Source of the DNA: an uncultured Spirochaetaceae bacterium
Lineage (GTDB): Bacteria; Spirochaetota; Spirochaetia; Treponematales; UBA12059
Length of the DNA stretch: 8,428 bases
Reading direction: 5' to 3'
NCBI GenBank assembly: GCA_938004315.1
Contig: CALKWG010000420.1
Coordinates: forward strand, 1-8,428
The notes under the pieces were generated by a model. That model was not told where the DNA came from. It did no database searches and saw only the letters and a program-made list of their open reading frames with translations. This document shows, in pieces, positions 1 to 7,014 of the stretch (the stretch's first letter is position 1; the number at the start of each line of letters is the position of its first letter). A program made the translations under genes and the position numbers.

Positions 1-45
1 GATCGTATTCGGTGACTGGAGTTCAGACGTGTGCTCTTCCGATCT
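1..45 (+). other. Residual Illumina P7-side adapter (artefact)
   Basis: Bases 12-45 match the Illumina TruSeq index-side adapter: they start GTGACTGGAGTTC and end GCTCTTCCGATCT. Bases 1-3 (GAT) fit the end of the P7 flow-cell sequence. Bases 4-11 (CGTATTCG) then sit exactly where an 8-base i7 index belongs. None of this is genomic. Reading through it creates false N-termini for ORFs that begin in it, for example a GTG at 29, and in another frame a peptide beginning MLFRS. Biological sequence starts at 46. Confidence 0.98.
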
Positions 46-475
46 GCCGAAGCTGAAGTCCGACGACGGCTTGGAGGACGCGTCCTGGGCCGCCGCCGTC
101 GTGGAGCTCAGCCTGGACGAGCTCGAGGGCTCCCCCCGCGTACGAGGCGTCTGGATGGCGGCGAGCGCGGGCAAGCTGCTCTCGGAGGCGCACGCGCGGG
201 CCAGCCTCAAGCGCGACGCTGCCCGGGCGATCTCGACCTGCCTCCGGGAACGGGTCGCCGGCGCTTCGGCCGCGTCGTACGGGCTCCTACGTCTGGACGA
301 GCTGCCCCCGACGGCGATACGATTCGTAGAGGACGACGGGCTGCGCTCGCCGGGGGGGCTGGGCGAGCTGGCGTTCTGCTGCATTCCGGCGGCCTTCGCG
401 AACGCCTTGGCCCAGGCTAACGGCAAGCCGCCGAGCGCGCTGCCCCTGGGCCGGCGAGGATGGGACTCCGCATGA
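46..475 (+). CDS. Molybdenum hydroxylase large (molybdopterin) subunit, C-terminal fragment
   Basis: This is the last 142 residues of a xanthine dehydrogenase/CO dehydrogenase-type large subunit, which carries the molybdenum cofactor and does the substrate hydroxylation. The 5' part, normally over 600 residues more, lies off the contig. Recognition rests on the C-terminal pattern GGLGELAFCCIPAAFANAL followed by a Pro-Leu ending. It corresponds to the family's GxGE...PAA..NA segment, whose glutamate is the catalytic base (codon 365-367 here). The preceding stretch, VVELSLDELEGSPRVRGVW, matches the usual strand where a cysteine-glycine and then a QIEGG loop follow. That glycine-rich loop is not recognisable here, so the protein is a divergent member and its substrate is unknown. 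The stop overlaps the next start by four bases (ATGA), as expected in an operon with the small and FAD subunits. An in-frame GTG at 29 is adapter sequence, not a start. Confidence 0.8.
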
Positions 476-960
476 CTATCGATCTCATCGTGAACGGCGA
501 GGACCTGAAGATCCGCGCCGAGCCGACCGAGCGCCTGGCTGAGCTCCTGCGCCGGAGCCGGGCGGCGCCGAGCCTGACTATCGACTGCGGCGGCGGCTTC
601 TGCGGCAAATGCCTCGTGCTCTTGGACGGCAAGCCCGTGGCCTCCTGCCTGGTGCCGGCCTTCAGGGCGCGCGGCTCCGAGGTCGTCAGCTACGAGGGCT
701 TCATGAGCACCCAAGAGGCGGCGGAGGTCGAGGCGGCGCTCGCGTCGGCCGGCGCTCGCCTTTGCCCCTTTTGTAAGCCGGCCTACTCCTTGGCGTTGGG
801 CTTCATCGCCGAGAACCGAGCCCGGATGGGGGAGGCGGAGGCATTAGCCGTCGTCTCGAGCGTCCGATGCACCTGCTCCGACCCCTCGGCCGTGGCCGAG
901 GCGGCGCGCGCCATCCTGGGCGACGCCCGAGAGCAAAGGATGGGCCGTGCGCATCGATGA
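472..960 (+). CDS. Molybdenum hydroxylase [2Fe-2S] small subunit
   Basis: This 162-residue protein passes electrons from the molybdenum site to FAD. The N-terminal plant-ferredoxin-like domain holds the first cluster through Cys39, Cys44, Cys47 and Cys59, in the pattern C-x4-C-x2-C-x11-C within DCGGGFCGKCLVLLDGK. The C-terminal helical domain holds the second cluster through Cys98, Cys101, Cys133 and Cys135 (LCPFC and RCTCSD). All eight ligands are present and the length is normal for the family. The usual QCGFCTPG motif reads LCPFCKPA, so the glutamine that normally packs near the pterin is a leucine. I chose ATG 472 because it overlaps the upstream stop and leaves GAGGA (456-460) in a usable ribosome-binding position; ATG 460 in the same frame would add four residues. 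The 3' end overlaps the FAD-subunit gene by 14 bases, implying translational coupling. Confidence 0.93.
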   Translation: MTIDLIVNGEDLKIRAEPTERLAELLRRSRAAPSLTIDCGGGFCGKCLVLLDGKPVASCLVPAFRARGSEVVSYEGFMSTQEAAEVEAALASAGARLCPFCKPAYSLALGFIAENRARMGEAEALAVVSSVRCTCSDPSAVAEAARAILGDAREQRMGRAHR

Positions 961-1783
961 CGTCGCCAGCCCGTCGAGCCTCCAGGAGGCCTTGGCCTAC
1001 CTGAAGCGCCGGCCGGACGCCGTGCCCTGGGCGGGCGGCACCCTGATCGCCGCCGACCCGTCGGAGCTCGGCCGAGGCGGCTCGGTCGCCGCGCTCGACC
1101 TGCACCGCATCGCCGAACTTAGGCACCTGTTCCCCTCCGATCGATACCTCGAACTAGGCTCCTGCGTCAGCCTGAACCAACTCGCCGCGCTGCCCGAGCG
1201 CCGCGTCGCCGCGCCCCTTCGGGCGGCGGCCATGGCCGTGGGGAGCTACGCGATACGGAATTCGGCGACCTTGGGCGGCAACCTCTCGGCGAAGGGCCGC
1301 CCCATGTCTACCCTCCCCGCCCTCTCCTGCGTCGACGCGGTCGTCGAGCTCAAGAGCCCCGCGGGCGGCCGTTGGGTCAGCGTCCACAGCCTCGTCGGCC
1401 AGGACGGCCGCGTCGCGCTCCCCCAGGCGGCTCTCGTAACGCGCGTCCGCGTGGGGCTGCAAAGCTGGGATTCCGTGGAGTTCAGGCTTTGCGGCGGCGG
1501 TCCCTACCCCCACCCCGACGCGGCTACCTTCTGCGCCTGCGCGCGCGCCTCGTCCGGGACCGTAAGCGAGCTACGCATCGCCTACGCCGGCCGGGCGCTC
1601 GCGCGCTCCCGCGAAGCCGAAACCGAGCTCGTCGGCCGGCGCCTGCCCCTCAGCCGGCGCGACATAGAGGCCTTCGGCGCCGCCCTGGCCCGCCGCGCCC
1701 GCGAGCTGGGCCAGGCCGAGGCCGCCGTCGACGAGTGCGAGCGCCTGGCCGGCGCGTACCTAGCCAAGCTTTCGGAGGTCTAG
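947..1783 (+). CDS. Molybdenum hydroxylase FAD-binding (medium) subunit
   Basis: This 278-residue flavoprotein subunit of the xanthine dehydrogenase/CO dehydrogenase family carries FAD and hands electrons to the final acceptor. Both FAD-domain signatures are visible. The first is AGGT within WAGGTLIAAD (residues 28-37). The second is IRNSATLGGNL (103-113), nearly identical to the family consensus. The rest, from about residue 175, fits the CO dehydrogenase flavoprotein C-terminal domain. The segment after the second motif reads SAKGRPMSTLPAL, where most relatives have a SPAAD-like stretch, so the subunit is divergent like its partners. Translation probably begins at GTG 947, six bases after AAGGA (936-940) and inside the end of the [2Fe-2S] gene. 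There is no extra cysteine cluster of the 4-hydroxybenzoyl-CoA reductase type. The order large-small-FAD in one direction supports a three-subunit enzyme; the electron acceptor and substrate are not deducible. Confidence 0.93.
   Translation: MRIDDVASPSSLQEALAYLKRRPDAVPWAGGTLIAADPSELGRGGSVAALDLHRIAELRHLFPSDRYLELGSCVSLNQLAALPERRVAAPLRAAAMAVGSYAIRNSATLGGNLSAKGRPMSTLPALSCVDAVVELKSPAGGRWVSVHSLVGQDGRVALPQAALVTRVRVGLQSWDSVEFRLCGGGPYPHPDAATFCACARASSGTVSELRIAYAGRALARSREAETELVGRRLPLSRRDIEAFGAALARRARELGQAEAAVDECERLAGAYLAKLSEV
1774..1779 (+). promoter_or_regulatory. Strong Shine-Dalgarno for the RsmI-like gene
   Basis: GGAGGT lies inside the last codons of the FAD subunit, eight bases before GTG 1788. 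It fixes that GTG as the start and indicates independent ribosome loading on an otherwise coupled message. Confidence 0.85.
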
Positions 1784-1787
1784 CGCC

Positions 1788-2573
1788 GTGCAACCCGCCC
1801 TCTACCTGATACCCGTGCCCATCGCCGAGGGCGATCCGCGGAAGGAGCTAGCCCCGCGCGTCCTGGAGATCGTCGCCTCGCTGCGCGACTTCGTCGTGGA
1901 GGACGTCCGTACGGCGCGCCGCTTCATAGCGGCGGCGGCCGGCCAGGCGCTCGCCGACGAGGCCTCCTTCGCCGTGCTCGATAAGCGGAGCGTCGCGCTC
2001 GACGCGCCGGCGCTCCTCGAGCCCCTACGGCGGGGAAGGAGCCTCGGCCTCATGTCGGAGGCCGGCAGCCCCTGCGTCGCCGACCCCGGCGCCCTCCTCG
2101 TGGAAGCGGCCTCGCGCGAGGGCTTCCGCGTCGCGCCCCTGCCGGGGCCGAGCGCCGTGCTCATGGCGATCATGGCCTCGGGCTTAGGCGGGCAGAGCTT
2201 CGCCTTCAACGGCTACCTGCCCGCCGAGGCCCAGGCCAGGGCGCGGGCGCTCCGGGAGCTCGAGCGGCGCTCGGCGGCCGAGGGTTCGACCCAGCTCTTC
2301 ATCGAGACGCCGTACCGCAATAACGCCATGCTCCGCGGCGCCGTCGCGGCGCTCGCCCCCGCCACCATGCTCTGCGTCGCCTACGCGCTCTCCTCTCCCG
2401 ACGAGGACGTCAAGACCATGAGCGTCGAGCGCTGGCGCCGCCTAGCGCCCGAGTACGGCAAAGAGCCGGCCGTGTTCCTCTTGGCCGCGCCCCCGGCCGC
2501 TAAGCCGCGCGAGGCGGCGGGCGCCGGGGCGGCCGAGCCTCGGCGCCCCAGGCCGCGGCGTCGGCTTGACTAA
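1788..2573 (+). CDS. RsmI-like SAM-dependent methyltransferase (tetrapyrrole methylase fold)
   Basis: This 261-residue protein of the tetrapyrrole-methylase superfamily is closest to RsmI, which 2'-O-methylates C1402 of 16S rRNA. Visible motifs are LYLIPVPI at the N-terminus (residues 5-12), VEDVRTARRFI (37-47, RsmI has AEDTR), SEAGSPCVADPG (90-101, RsmI has SDAGTPxISDPG), PLPGPSAVLMAIMASGL (117-133) and FIETPYRNN (171-179, RsmI has YESPHR). The wording ETPYRN, FNGYLP and the late LCVAYALS...KT segment match, from memory, a paralogous family common in Bacteroidetes and spirochaetes rather than classical RsmI, so the methyl acceptor may differ. Residues after about 235 form an Ala/Pro/Arg-rich tail of low complexity. 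The gene starts four bases after the FAD-subunit stop behind GGAGGT, so it is probably cotranscribed with the hydroxylase genes; nothing in the sequence indicates a functional link to them. Confidence 0.88.
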   Translation: MQPALYLIPVPIAEGDPRKELAPRVLEIVASLRDFVVEDVRTARRFIAAAAGQALADEASFAVLDKRSVALDAPALLEPLRRGRSLGLMSEAGSPCVADPGALLVEAASREGFRVAPLPGPSAVLMAIMASGLGGQSFAFNGYLPAEAQARARALRELERRSAAEGSTQLFIETPYRNNAMLRGAVAALAPATMLCVAYALSSPDEDVKTMSVERWRRLAPEYGKEPAVFLLAAPPAAKPREAAGAGAAEPRRPRPRRRLD

Positions 2574-2593
2574 CGCCTAAGTTCAAGTACACT
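2566..2593 (+). promoter_or_regulatory. Candidate promoter before the PilZ-like gene
   Basis: TTGACT (2566-2571, five of six to the -35 consensus) and TACACT (2588-2593, four of six to the -10) are separated by 16 bases. The -35 overlaps the stop region of the upstream methyltransferase gene. Transcription would start near 2600, only a few bases before ATG 2603. This is consensus matching by eye and may be chance. Confidence 0.3.
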
Positions 2594-2597
2594 GAAC
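2581..2597. repeat. Short inverted repeat GTTCA-N7-TGAAC
   Basis: Perfect 5-base arms (2581-2585 and 2593-2597) flank seven bases in the 29-base gap before the PilZ-like gene. The repeat covers the candidate -10, a position suited to an operator. It is short, and no regulator can be named. Confidence 0.3.
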
Positions 2598-2602
2598 GCA
2601 CG

Positions 2603-3454
2603 ATGCAGGGACACACGGGCAAGGAGCTCTACGCTCAATACGAGAACGAGACCGCCGCGATCAACCAGTTCGCCACGGCCCACATGGGCCTCGCGACGGG
2701 GCAGACCGCGCTCAAGGTCGACCAATACGTCATAGCCTGCGTGCCCTACCGGCTCTCGCTCAAGGGGGCTACCCTCGTAGCCGTGTTCTCGCGGGACGAG
2801 CTCGTCTTCTTCCAACGCTACAACGGCGCGCTCGCCGGCCTAACCCTGATCTTCCAGCCCTCGGGCTCGGCCCAGCCGCTCAAGATCTTCGCCCGCTGCA
2901 CCATCAAGAGCCTCGCGCCCATGAAGGGCAAGGATTCCATCGGCCTCATCATCTTGGATTGGAAGCCCTGCCCGCCCGACCTCGAGGCCATCGTGGGCGA
3001 CTTCTTCCTGCTCCTCGATAGGCTCAAGGTAGAGTACGAGGATTTCAGGGATAAGCGCATCGCGATGAACGCCGAGGTCGCCAAGGCGATGGGCTTCAAC
3101 AACTACGCGACCATTCGCTACGAGGGCCAGGAGACCAAGGCGGCGCTCTTCGCCTTGGCCAGTAATAAGCTCGAGTTCCTCGTGCCCATACAGGCGCCGG
3201 CCATGGAGGTCGGAAAGGAAGCCCAGGTCAAGCTCTTCTTCCGCGCCTATCAGTTCCAAGTAGCCGCGACCGTCGCCGAGTCGGCCAAGCTGCCCAACGG
3301 CGCCCAGAAGCTCGCGGTCACCATAGGCTTCTCCCCCGAGCTCGTGGACCTCATCGAGCATTACCGCTTCTCCGAACGCTTCCTACCGCGTAGCGTAAGC
3401 GCGGCCCAGGCTCCGGGCAAGGCGGCGGACGTCGCCGCCGGCGGACAAGGCTAG
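2603..3454 (+). CDS. PilZ-like domain protein with degenerate c-di-GMP motif
   Basis: This soluble 283-residue protein has no signal peptide or membrane segment. Residues 1-140 form a mixed alpha/beta N-terminal module (VDQYVIACVPYRLSLKGATLVAV...) of the kind that precedes PilZ domains in spirochaetes. Residues from about 148 to 255 resemble a PilZ beta-barrel (KRIAMNAEVAKAMGF, ATIRYEGQETKAALFAL, EFLVPI, AQVKLFFRAYQFQVAATV). PilZ domains bind cyclic di-GMP through RxxxR and DxSxxG. Here the arginine region is FRDKR (R149 and R152, wrong spacing) and the second motif position reads ALASNKLEF without the Asp-Ser-Gly set, so binding is doubtful. The last 20 or so residues are Ala/Gly-rich and probably disordered. 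The ATG start has no recognisable ribosome binding site; an in-frame stop at 2567-2569 rules out a much earlier start. The PilZ call is from memory of the family and is moderate. Confidence 0.6.
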   Translation: MQGHTGKELYAQYENETAAINQFATAHMGLATGQTALKVDQYVIACVPYRLSLKGATLVAVFSRDELVFFQRYNGALAGLTLIFQPSGSAQPLKIFARCTIKSLAPMKGKDSIGLIILDWKPCPPDLEAIVGDFFLLLDRLKVEYEDFRDKRIAMNAEVAKAMGFNNYATIRYEGQETKAALFALASNKLEFLVPIQAPAMEVGKEAQVKLFFRAYQFQVAATVAESAKLPNGAQKLAVTIGFSPELVDLIEHYRFSERFLPRSVSAAQAPGKAADVAAGGQG

Positions 3455-3487
3455 TCGGCGGCCACCAAGGCTTAAAGGCGGCCGAAC
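3455..3487. other. Convergent intergenic gap between the PilZ-like gene and mfd
   Basis: These 33 bases separate two convergent stop codons. GGCGGCC occurs twice in direct orientation (3457-3463 and 3477-3483). The second copy could pair with GGCCGCC at 3500-3506, inside the mfd 3' end, to form a 7-bp GC stem around a 16-base loop. There is no T-run on either strand, so I do not call an intrinsic terminator. Confidence 0.5.
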
Positions 3488-6400
3488 CTAGCCGGCCAAG
3501 GCCGCCAGCTTCTCCCGGATGAACTCGCTCTTCTCCTTGAGGCCGATGGGACCGGTGGCTATCATCAGCACGTTCGGCCGGGTCGGGTCCAGCTTGATCT
3601 TCTGGCCGCTCTCCTTCATGAGCCTCAGGAGCCGCTCCACCGAAACCTTGGCCACCTTGGAGAACTCGACGGTCACGAAGCCCTTGCGCTCGCGGAGCGC
3701 GGCGATGCACAGGCGCTTGCAGAGCAGGCGGATCTCGGCCAGGGCCAAGAGGCTGTAGACCTCCGCGGGGACCGGCCCGAAGCGGTCCTCGAGCTCGCGA
3801 TAGAGGGCGTCCAAGTCGTATTGGCTCAAGATGCCGGCTATCTTCTTGTAGATCTCCATCTTGACGGCCGGTTGGGCGATGTATTCCTCCGGTATGAAGC
3901 CCGAATACTCGAGCTCCAGGTAAGGCTCCTCCTCGCCTTCGTAGCCCTCCTCCGAAAGCCGCGCTACGGCTTCGTCCAGGAGCTTCAGGTATAGGTCGAA
4001 GCCCACCGAGTAGATGTCGCCCGACTGCTCGCGCCCGAGGAGGTTGCCCGCGCCGCGGACCTCCAGGTCCTTCATGGCTATCTTGAAGCCCGAGCCCAGC
4101 TCGGTAAAGTCCGAGATGATCTGCAGTCGCTTCATGGCCAGCTCCGACAGGGCGCGGCCGTCCGGATAGAACAGATAGGCGTAGGCCAGTCGGTCGGAGC
4201 GCCCCACCCGACCGCGCAGCTGATACAGCTGGCTGATGCCGTAGATATCGGCCCGGTCGATGATAATGGTATTGACGTTCGGGATGTCGATGCCGTTTTC
4301 GATGATGGTCGTGGACACGAGCACCTGGAAGCCCTTGTGGATGAAGCGGTGCATCACGTCCTCGAGCTCGTGCGGGGCCATTTGGCCGTGGGCCGACTCG
4401 ATCAGCGCCTCGGGCACCAGCTTCTGCAGGTAGGCGCAGGTATCGTCCAGGCTCTGCACGCGGTTGTGCAGGAAGAAGACCTGCCCCTCGCGCTCCAACT
4501 CGCGCCGGATCGCCCCGGCCACCAGGTCGGGTTGGAACTCGTCCACCACCGTGCGTATAGGGTGGCGGTTGTTCGGGGGCGTCGTCAGCACCGAGAGGTC
4601 GCGTATCTTAAGCATAGACATGTGCAGGGTGCGCGGGATAGGCGTCGCCGTCAGGGTCAGGCAGTCGACGTTCGACTTCATCTCCTTCAGGCGCTCCTTG
4701 TCCTTGACTCCGAAACGTTGCTCCTCGTCTACGACGAGGAGGCCCAGGTCCTTGAAGCCCACGTCCTTCTGCAGGATGCGGTGCGTGCCCACGAGCACGT
4801 CGATACGCCCCTCCTTCACGGCCTCCAGGGTCTTCTTCTGGTCGGAGCGGTCCACGAAGCGGGAGAGCATGCCGAAGCTCACCGGCAGGCCGCGGAAGCG
4901 CTCTACGCAGTTCTCGTAGTGCTGCTCGGCCAGGATGGTGGTCGGCGCCAGGAAGGCGACCTGCTTGCCGCCCATCACGGCCTTGAAGGCGGCCCGCATG
5001 GCTATCTCGGTCTTGCCGTAGCCCACGTCGCCGCAGACGAGCCGGTCCATGGGCCGCTCGCTCTCCATGTCCTTCTTCACGTCCTCGATGCACGACAGCT
5101 GGTCGGGCGTCTCCTCGTAAGGAAAGGCCGCCTCGAAGGCGTTCTGCCACTCGCCGTCTGGCGGGAAGGCGAAGCCCTTGGCCATCTTGCGCCGCGAGTA
5201 GATGCGTATGAGCCGCTCGGCCAGGTCCTCGACCGACTTCCTGACCTTGTTCTTGCGGTTCTCCCAGGACTTGGAGCCTAGGCGGTCCAGGCGCGGCTCG
5301 TCGCCCTCGTTGCCTATATAGCGTTGGACCAGATTGGCCTGCTCGATCGGCACGAAGACGTTCTCTTCGTCGGCGTATGCTATTTTAATATAATCACGGT
5401 CGTTACCCAGGACCTTCACCCGCTCGATGCCGGTGAAGCGGCCGATGCCGTAGTTCACGTGGACGACGAAGTCGCCAGGGTTGAGCTCGACGAAGGTGTC
5501 GATAACCTTGGAGCGGGCGCTCTTCAGTGATTTAGGCTGGCGCTTACGGCGGCCAAAGATCTCGCCCTCGTGCACGCAGGCCAGCTTCAGGGCGGGCACG
5601 CCGAAGCCGGCGGAGAGCCCCGAGTCGTGCACGCGGACGCCCTCCTCCTTGATGAGGGAGCGTATGCGCTCGGCCTGCAGGGCGTTCTCGGCGAAGACGT
5701 GGACCTCGTATTGCGCCTTCACGAGGCTCGCCAGCTCCTCCCTGAAGTAGTTTACGTTGCCGAAGAAGCTCCGCGCCGGCTCCGAGCCCATGGACAGGCG
5801 CCCCTGCGCGTCCGCGTCCTTGAGGGACCAGCTCGAGAGGGCCCGCGGCAGGGACGAGGCGACCGCCTCGAAGTCGACGAGCGCGGCCTCAGGCGGCGGG
5901 ACGGGGCCGTCCATGAGCGCCTTGCGGTAAAGCCCCTGGTATTCGCGTCGGACCGCCTCGGCCTGCCCCAGGAGCCGCTCGCGCTCCAGGAGGAAGACGA
6001 GGTCGCCGGGCCCCAAATACTCAAAGACGCTATGCGGGGCGCCGAAGGCCAGGGCGTACAGGTACTCTTCGCCCTTGGCTTCGCCCAGCTCGGCGAGGGA
6101 CTCCGCCAGGGCGGCGAGCGCCTCATCGTGGCGGTCCGAACCCGATTTGGGGTAAGCGGCGAGGGCGCGCACGGCGGCCTCGGCCAGCTCGGGCGTCCAC
6201 ACGAGCTCGCGCGACGGGCGTAGGAGGACGCTCTCGGGGCGCTCGGGGCTGGAGGCTTGGCTCACGGGCTCGAAACGCCTGATCTCCTCGACCTCGTCGT
6301 ACTCGAAGACCACGCGGACCGCGTCGTCGTCGCCGGGCATGAAGACGTCGAGCACCTCGCCGCGCAGGGCGAACTCGCCGGGCAGGCTCACGCGCGGCAC

Positions 6401-6931
6401 GCGCAGGTAGCCCCAGGCCGCCAGCTTATCGGCCAGGGCCAGGGCGTCTATCGTCGCGCCGCGTCGGACGCGATGCAGGCCGCGCTCGAAGCGCTCGCGC
6501 GGCGGGACCGGCGTCATGGCGGCGCGCTGCCCGGCTACGAGTATCGAGGGGCCGTCGTCGTCCAGCAGGGCCGCCAGCGCCGCGGCGCGCTCACCGAAGG
6601 CCGGGGAGCGAGACTCGACCGGCCGGTAGGCCGCCGTCTTCCACCAGGGCAGGATCAGCGCGTCCTTGCCCAAGGCCGCGCAGTCGGCGGCGAAGGCCTC
6701 GGCCTCGGAGTCCGACGGCGTCACGATGAAGACCCTGCGGCGCGCCTCGCCCGGCGCCCGGCGCCTCTCGGCCGCGCGGACGGCCTCCACGGCTAGCGCG
6801 GCCGCCAGCGGCAGTTCGAGCTCGGAGCAATCTATGGGAAATCGGCCCGCGGCGGCGGCCTCGAGCGCGGCTTTGGCGGGCTCGGAGGCGACGAAGCGCG
6901 CGGCATACGTAGGCAAGGGTAAGGTGTTCAT
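3488..6931 (-). CDS. mfd: Transcription-repair coupling factor Mfd
   Basis: This DNA translocase pushes or removes RNA polymerase stalled at lesions and recruits UvrA for nucleotide excision repair. At 1147 residues it matches the usual length (about 1150). The N-terminal UvrB-like module includes LPGEFALRGEVLDVF (183-197). The RNA-polymerase-interacting domain (about 478-545) contains NPGDFVVHVNYGIGRF from residue 484. The RecG-like motor has Walker A GDVGYGKT (634-641), DEEQ (735-738), TATPIPRT (761-768) and QLRGRVGR (904-911), all intact. The C-terminal TRCF domain runs to the end. I chose ATG 6931 (MNTLPLPTYAARF) because upstream in-frame starts, such as ATG 7033, would run through the divergent promoter region and overlap the neighbouring gene. 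The extra 34 residues they add look non-coding. No good Shine-Dalgarno precedes ATG 6931; GGACG is the nearest match. It is convergent with the PilZ-like gene and probably a single-gene unit. No frameshift or missing catalytic residue is seen. Confidence 0.98.
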   Translation of the reverse strand: MNTLPLPTYAARFVASEPAKAALEAAAAGRFPIDCSELELPLAAALAVEAVRAAERRRAPGEARRRVFIVTPSDSEAEAFAADCAALGKDALILPWWKTAAYRPVESRSPAFGERAAALAALLDDDGPSILVAGQRAAMTPVPPRERFERGLHRVRRGATIDALALADKLAAWGYLRVPRVSLPGEFALRGEVLDVFMPGDDDAVRVVFEYDEVEEIRRFEPVSQASSPERPESVLLRPSRELVWTPELAEAAVRALAAYPKSGSDRHDEALAALAESLAELGEAKGEEYLYALAFGAPHSVFEYLGPGDLVFLLERERLLGQAEAVRREYQGLYRKALMDGPVPPPEAALVDFEAVASSLPRALSSWSLKDADAQGRLSMGSEPARSFFGNVNYFREELASLVKAQYEVHVFAENALQAERIRSLIKEEGVRVHDSGLSAGFGVPALKLACVHEGEIFGRRKRQPKSLKSARSKVIDTFVELNPGDFVVHVNYGIGRFTGIERVKVLGNDRDYIKIAYADEENVFVPIEQANLVQRYIGNEGDEPRLDRLGSKSWENRKNKVRKSVEDLAERLIRIYSRRKMAKGFAFPPDGEWQNAFEAAFPYEETPDQLSCIEDVKKDMESERPMDRLVCGDVGYGKTEIAMRAAFKAVMGGKQVAFLAPTTILAEQHYENCVERFRGLPVSFGMLSRFVDRSDQKKTLEAVKEGRIDVLVGTHRILQKDVGFKDLGLLVVDEEQRFGVKDKERLKEMKSNVDCLTLTATPIPRTLHMSMLKIRDLSVLTTPPNNRHPIRTVVDEFQPDLVAGAIRRELEREGQVFFLHNRVQSLDDTCAYLQKLVPEALIESAHGQMAPHELEDVMHRFIHKGFQVLVSTTIIENGIDIPNVNTIIIDRADIYGISQLYQLRGRVGRSDRLAYAYLFYPDGRALSELAMKRLQIISDFTELGSGFKIAMKDLEVRGAGNLLGREQSGDIYSVGFDLYLKLLDEAVARLSEEGYEGEEEPYLELEYSGFIPEEYIAQPAVKMEIYKKIAGILSQYDLDALYRELEDRFGPVPAEVYSLLALAEIRLLCKRLCIAALRERKGFVTVEFSKVAKVSVERLLRLMKESGQKIKLDPTRPNVLMIATGPIGLKEKSEFIREKLAALAG

Positions 6932-6947
6932 GTATTTCGTCCGACAA

Positions 6948-6976
6948 TATACAGAAGGTAGCGCGGGGCCTATACT
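6948..6976 (+). promoter_or_regulatory. Candidate sigma70-type promoter for the exported-protein operon
   Basis: TATACA (6948-6953, four of six to the -35) and TATACT (6971-6976, five of six to the -10) are 17 bases apart and sit in the only AT-rich patch of the 83-base gap between divergent genes. The predicted start near 6983 leaves a leader of about 32 bases containing a good ribosome binding site. On the opposite strand TATATT (6951-6946) could serve as the mfd -10, but I find no convincing -35 for it. If both are real the two promoters overlap. Confidence 0.45.
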
Positions 6977-6999
6977 AGCGCAGGCGGCCTTGAGCGCAC

Positions 7000-7006
7000 A
7001 AGGAGA
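7000..7006 (+). promoter_or_regulatory. Shine-Dalgarno deciding the GTG start at 7015
   Basis: AAGGAGA ends eight bases before GTG 7015, close to ideal, and supports the non-ATG start that gives a complete signal peptide. Confidence 0.8.
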
Positions 7007-7014
7007 AGAGCACG

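Noticed and set aside
29..475. Complete 148-residue protein starting at GTG 29
   Set aside because: The start codon and first residues are adapter; the true gene begins off the contig.
3477..3506. GC stem at the convergent junction as a bidirectional terminator
   Set aside because: The stem is 7 bp with a 16-base loop, extends into mfd coding sequence and has no T-run on either strand.
4337..5281. Long plus-strand ORF (314 codons) opposite mfd
   Set aside because: It is His/Leu/Arg-rich without family features and lies wholly antisense to intact mfd helicase motifs; such shadows are common in GC-rich genes.
5570..6796. Further plus-strand ORFs (217 and 179 codons) antisense to mfd
   Set aside because: Same reasoning: low-complexity composition, no ribosome binding site and full overlap with a well-supported gene.
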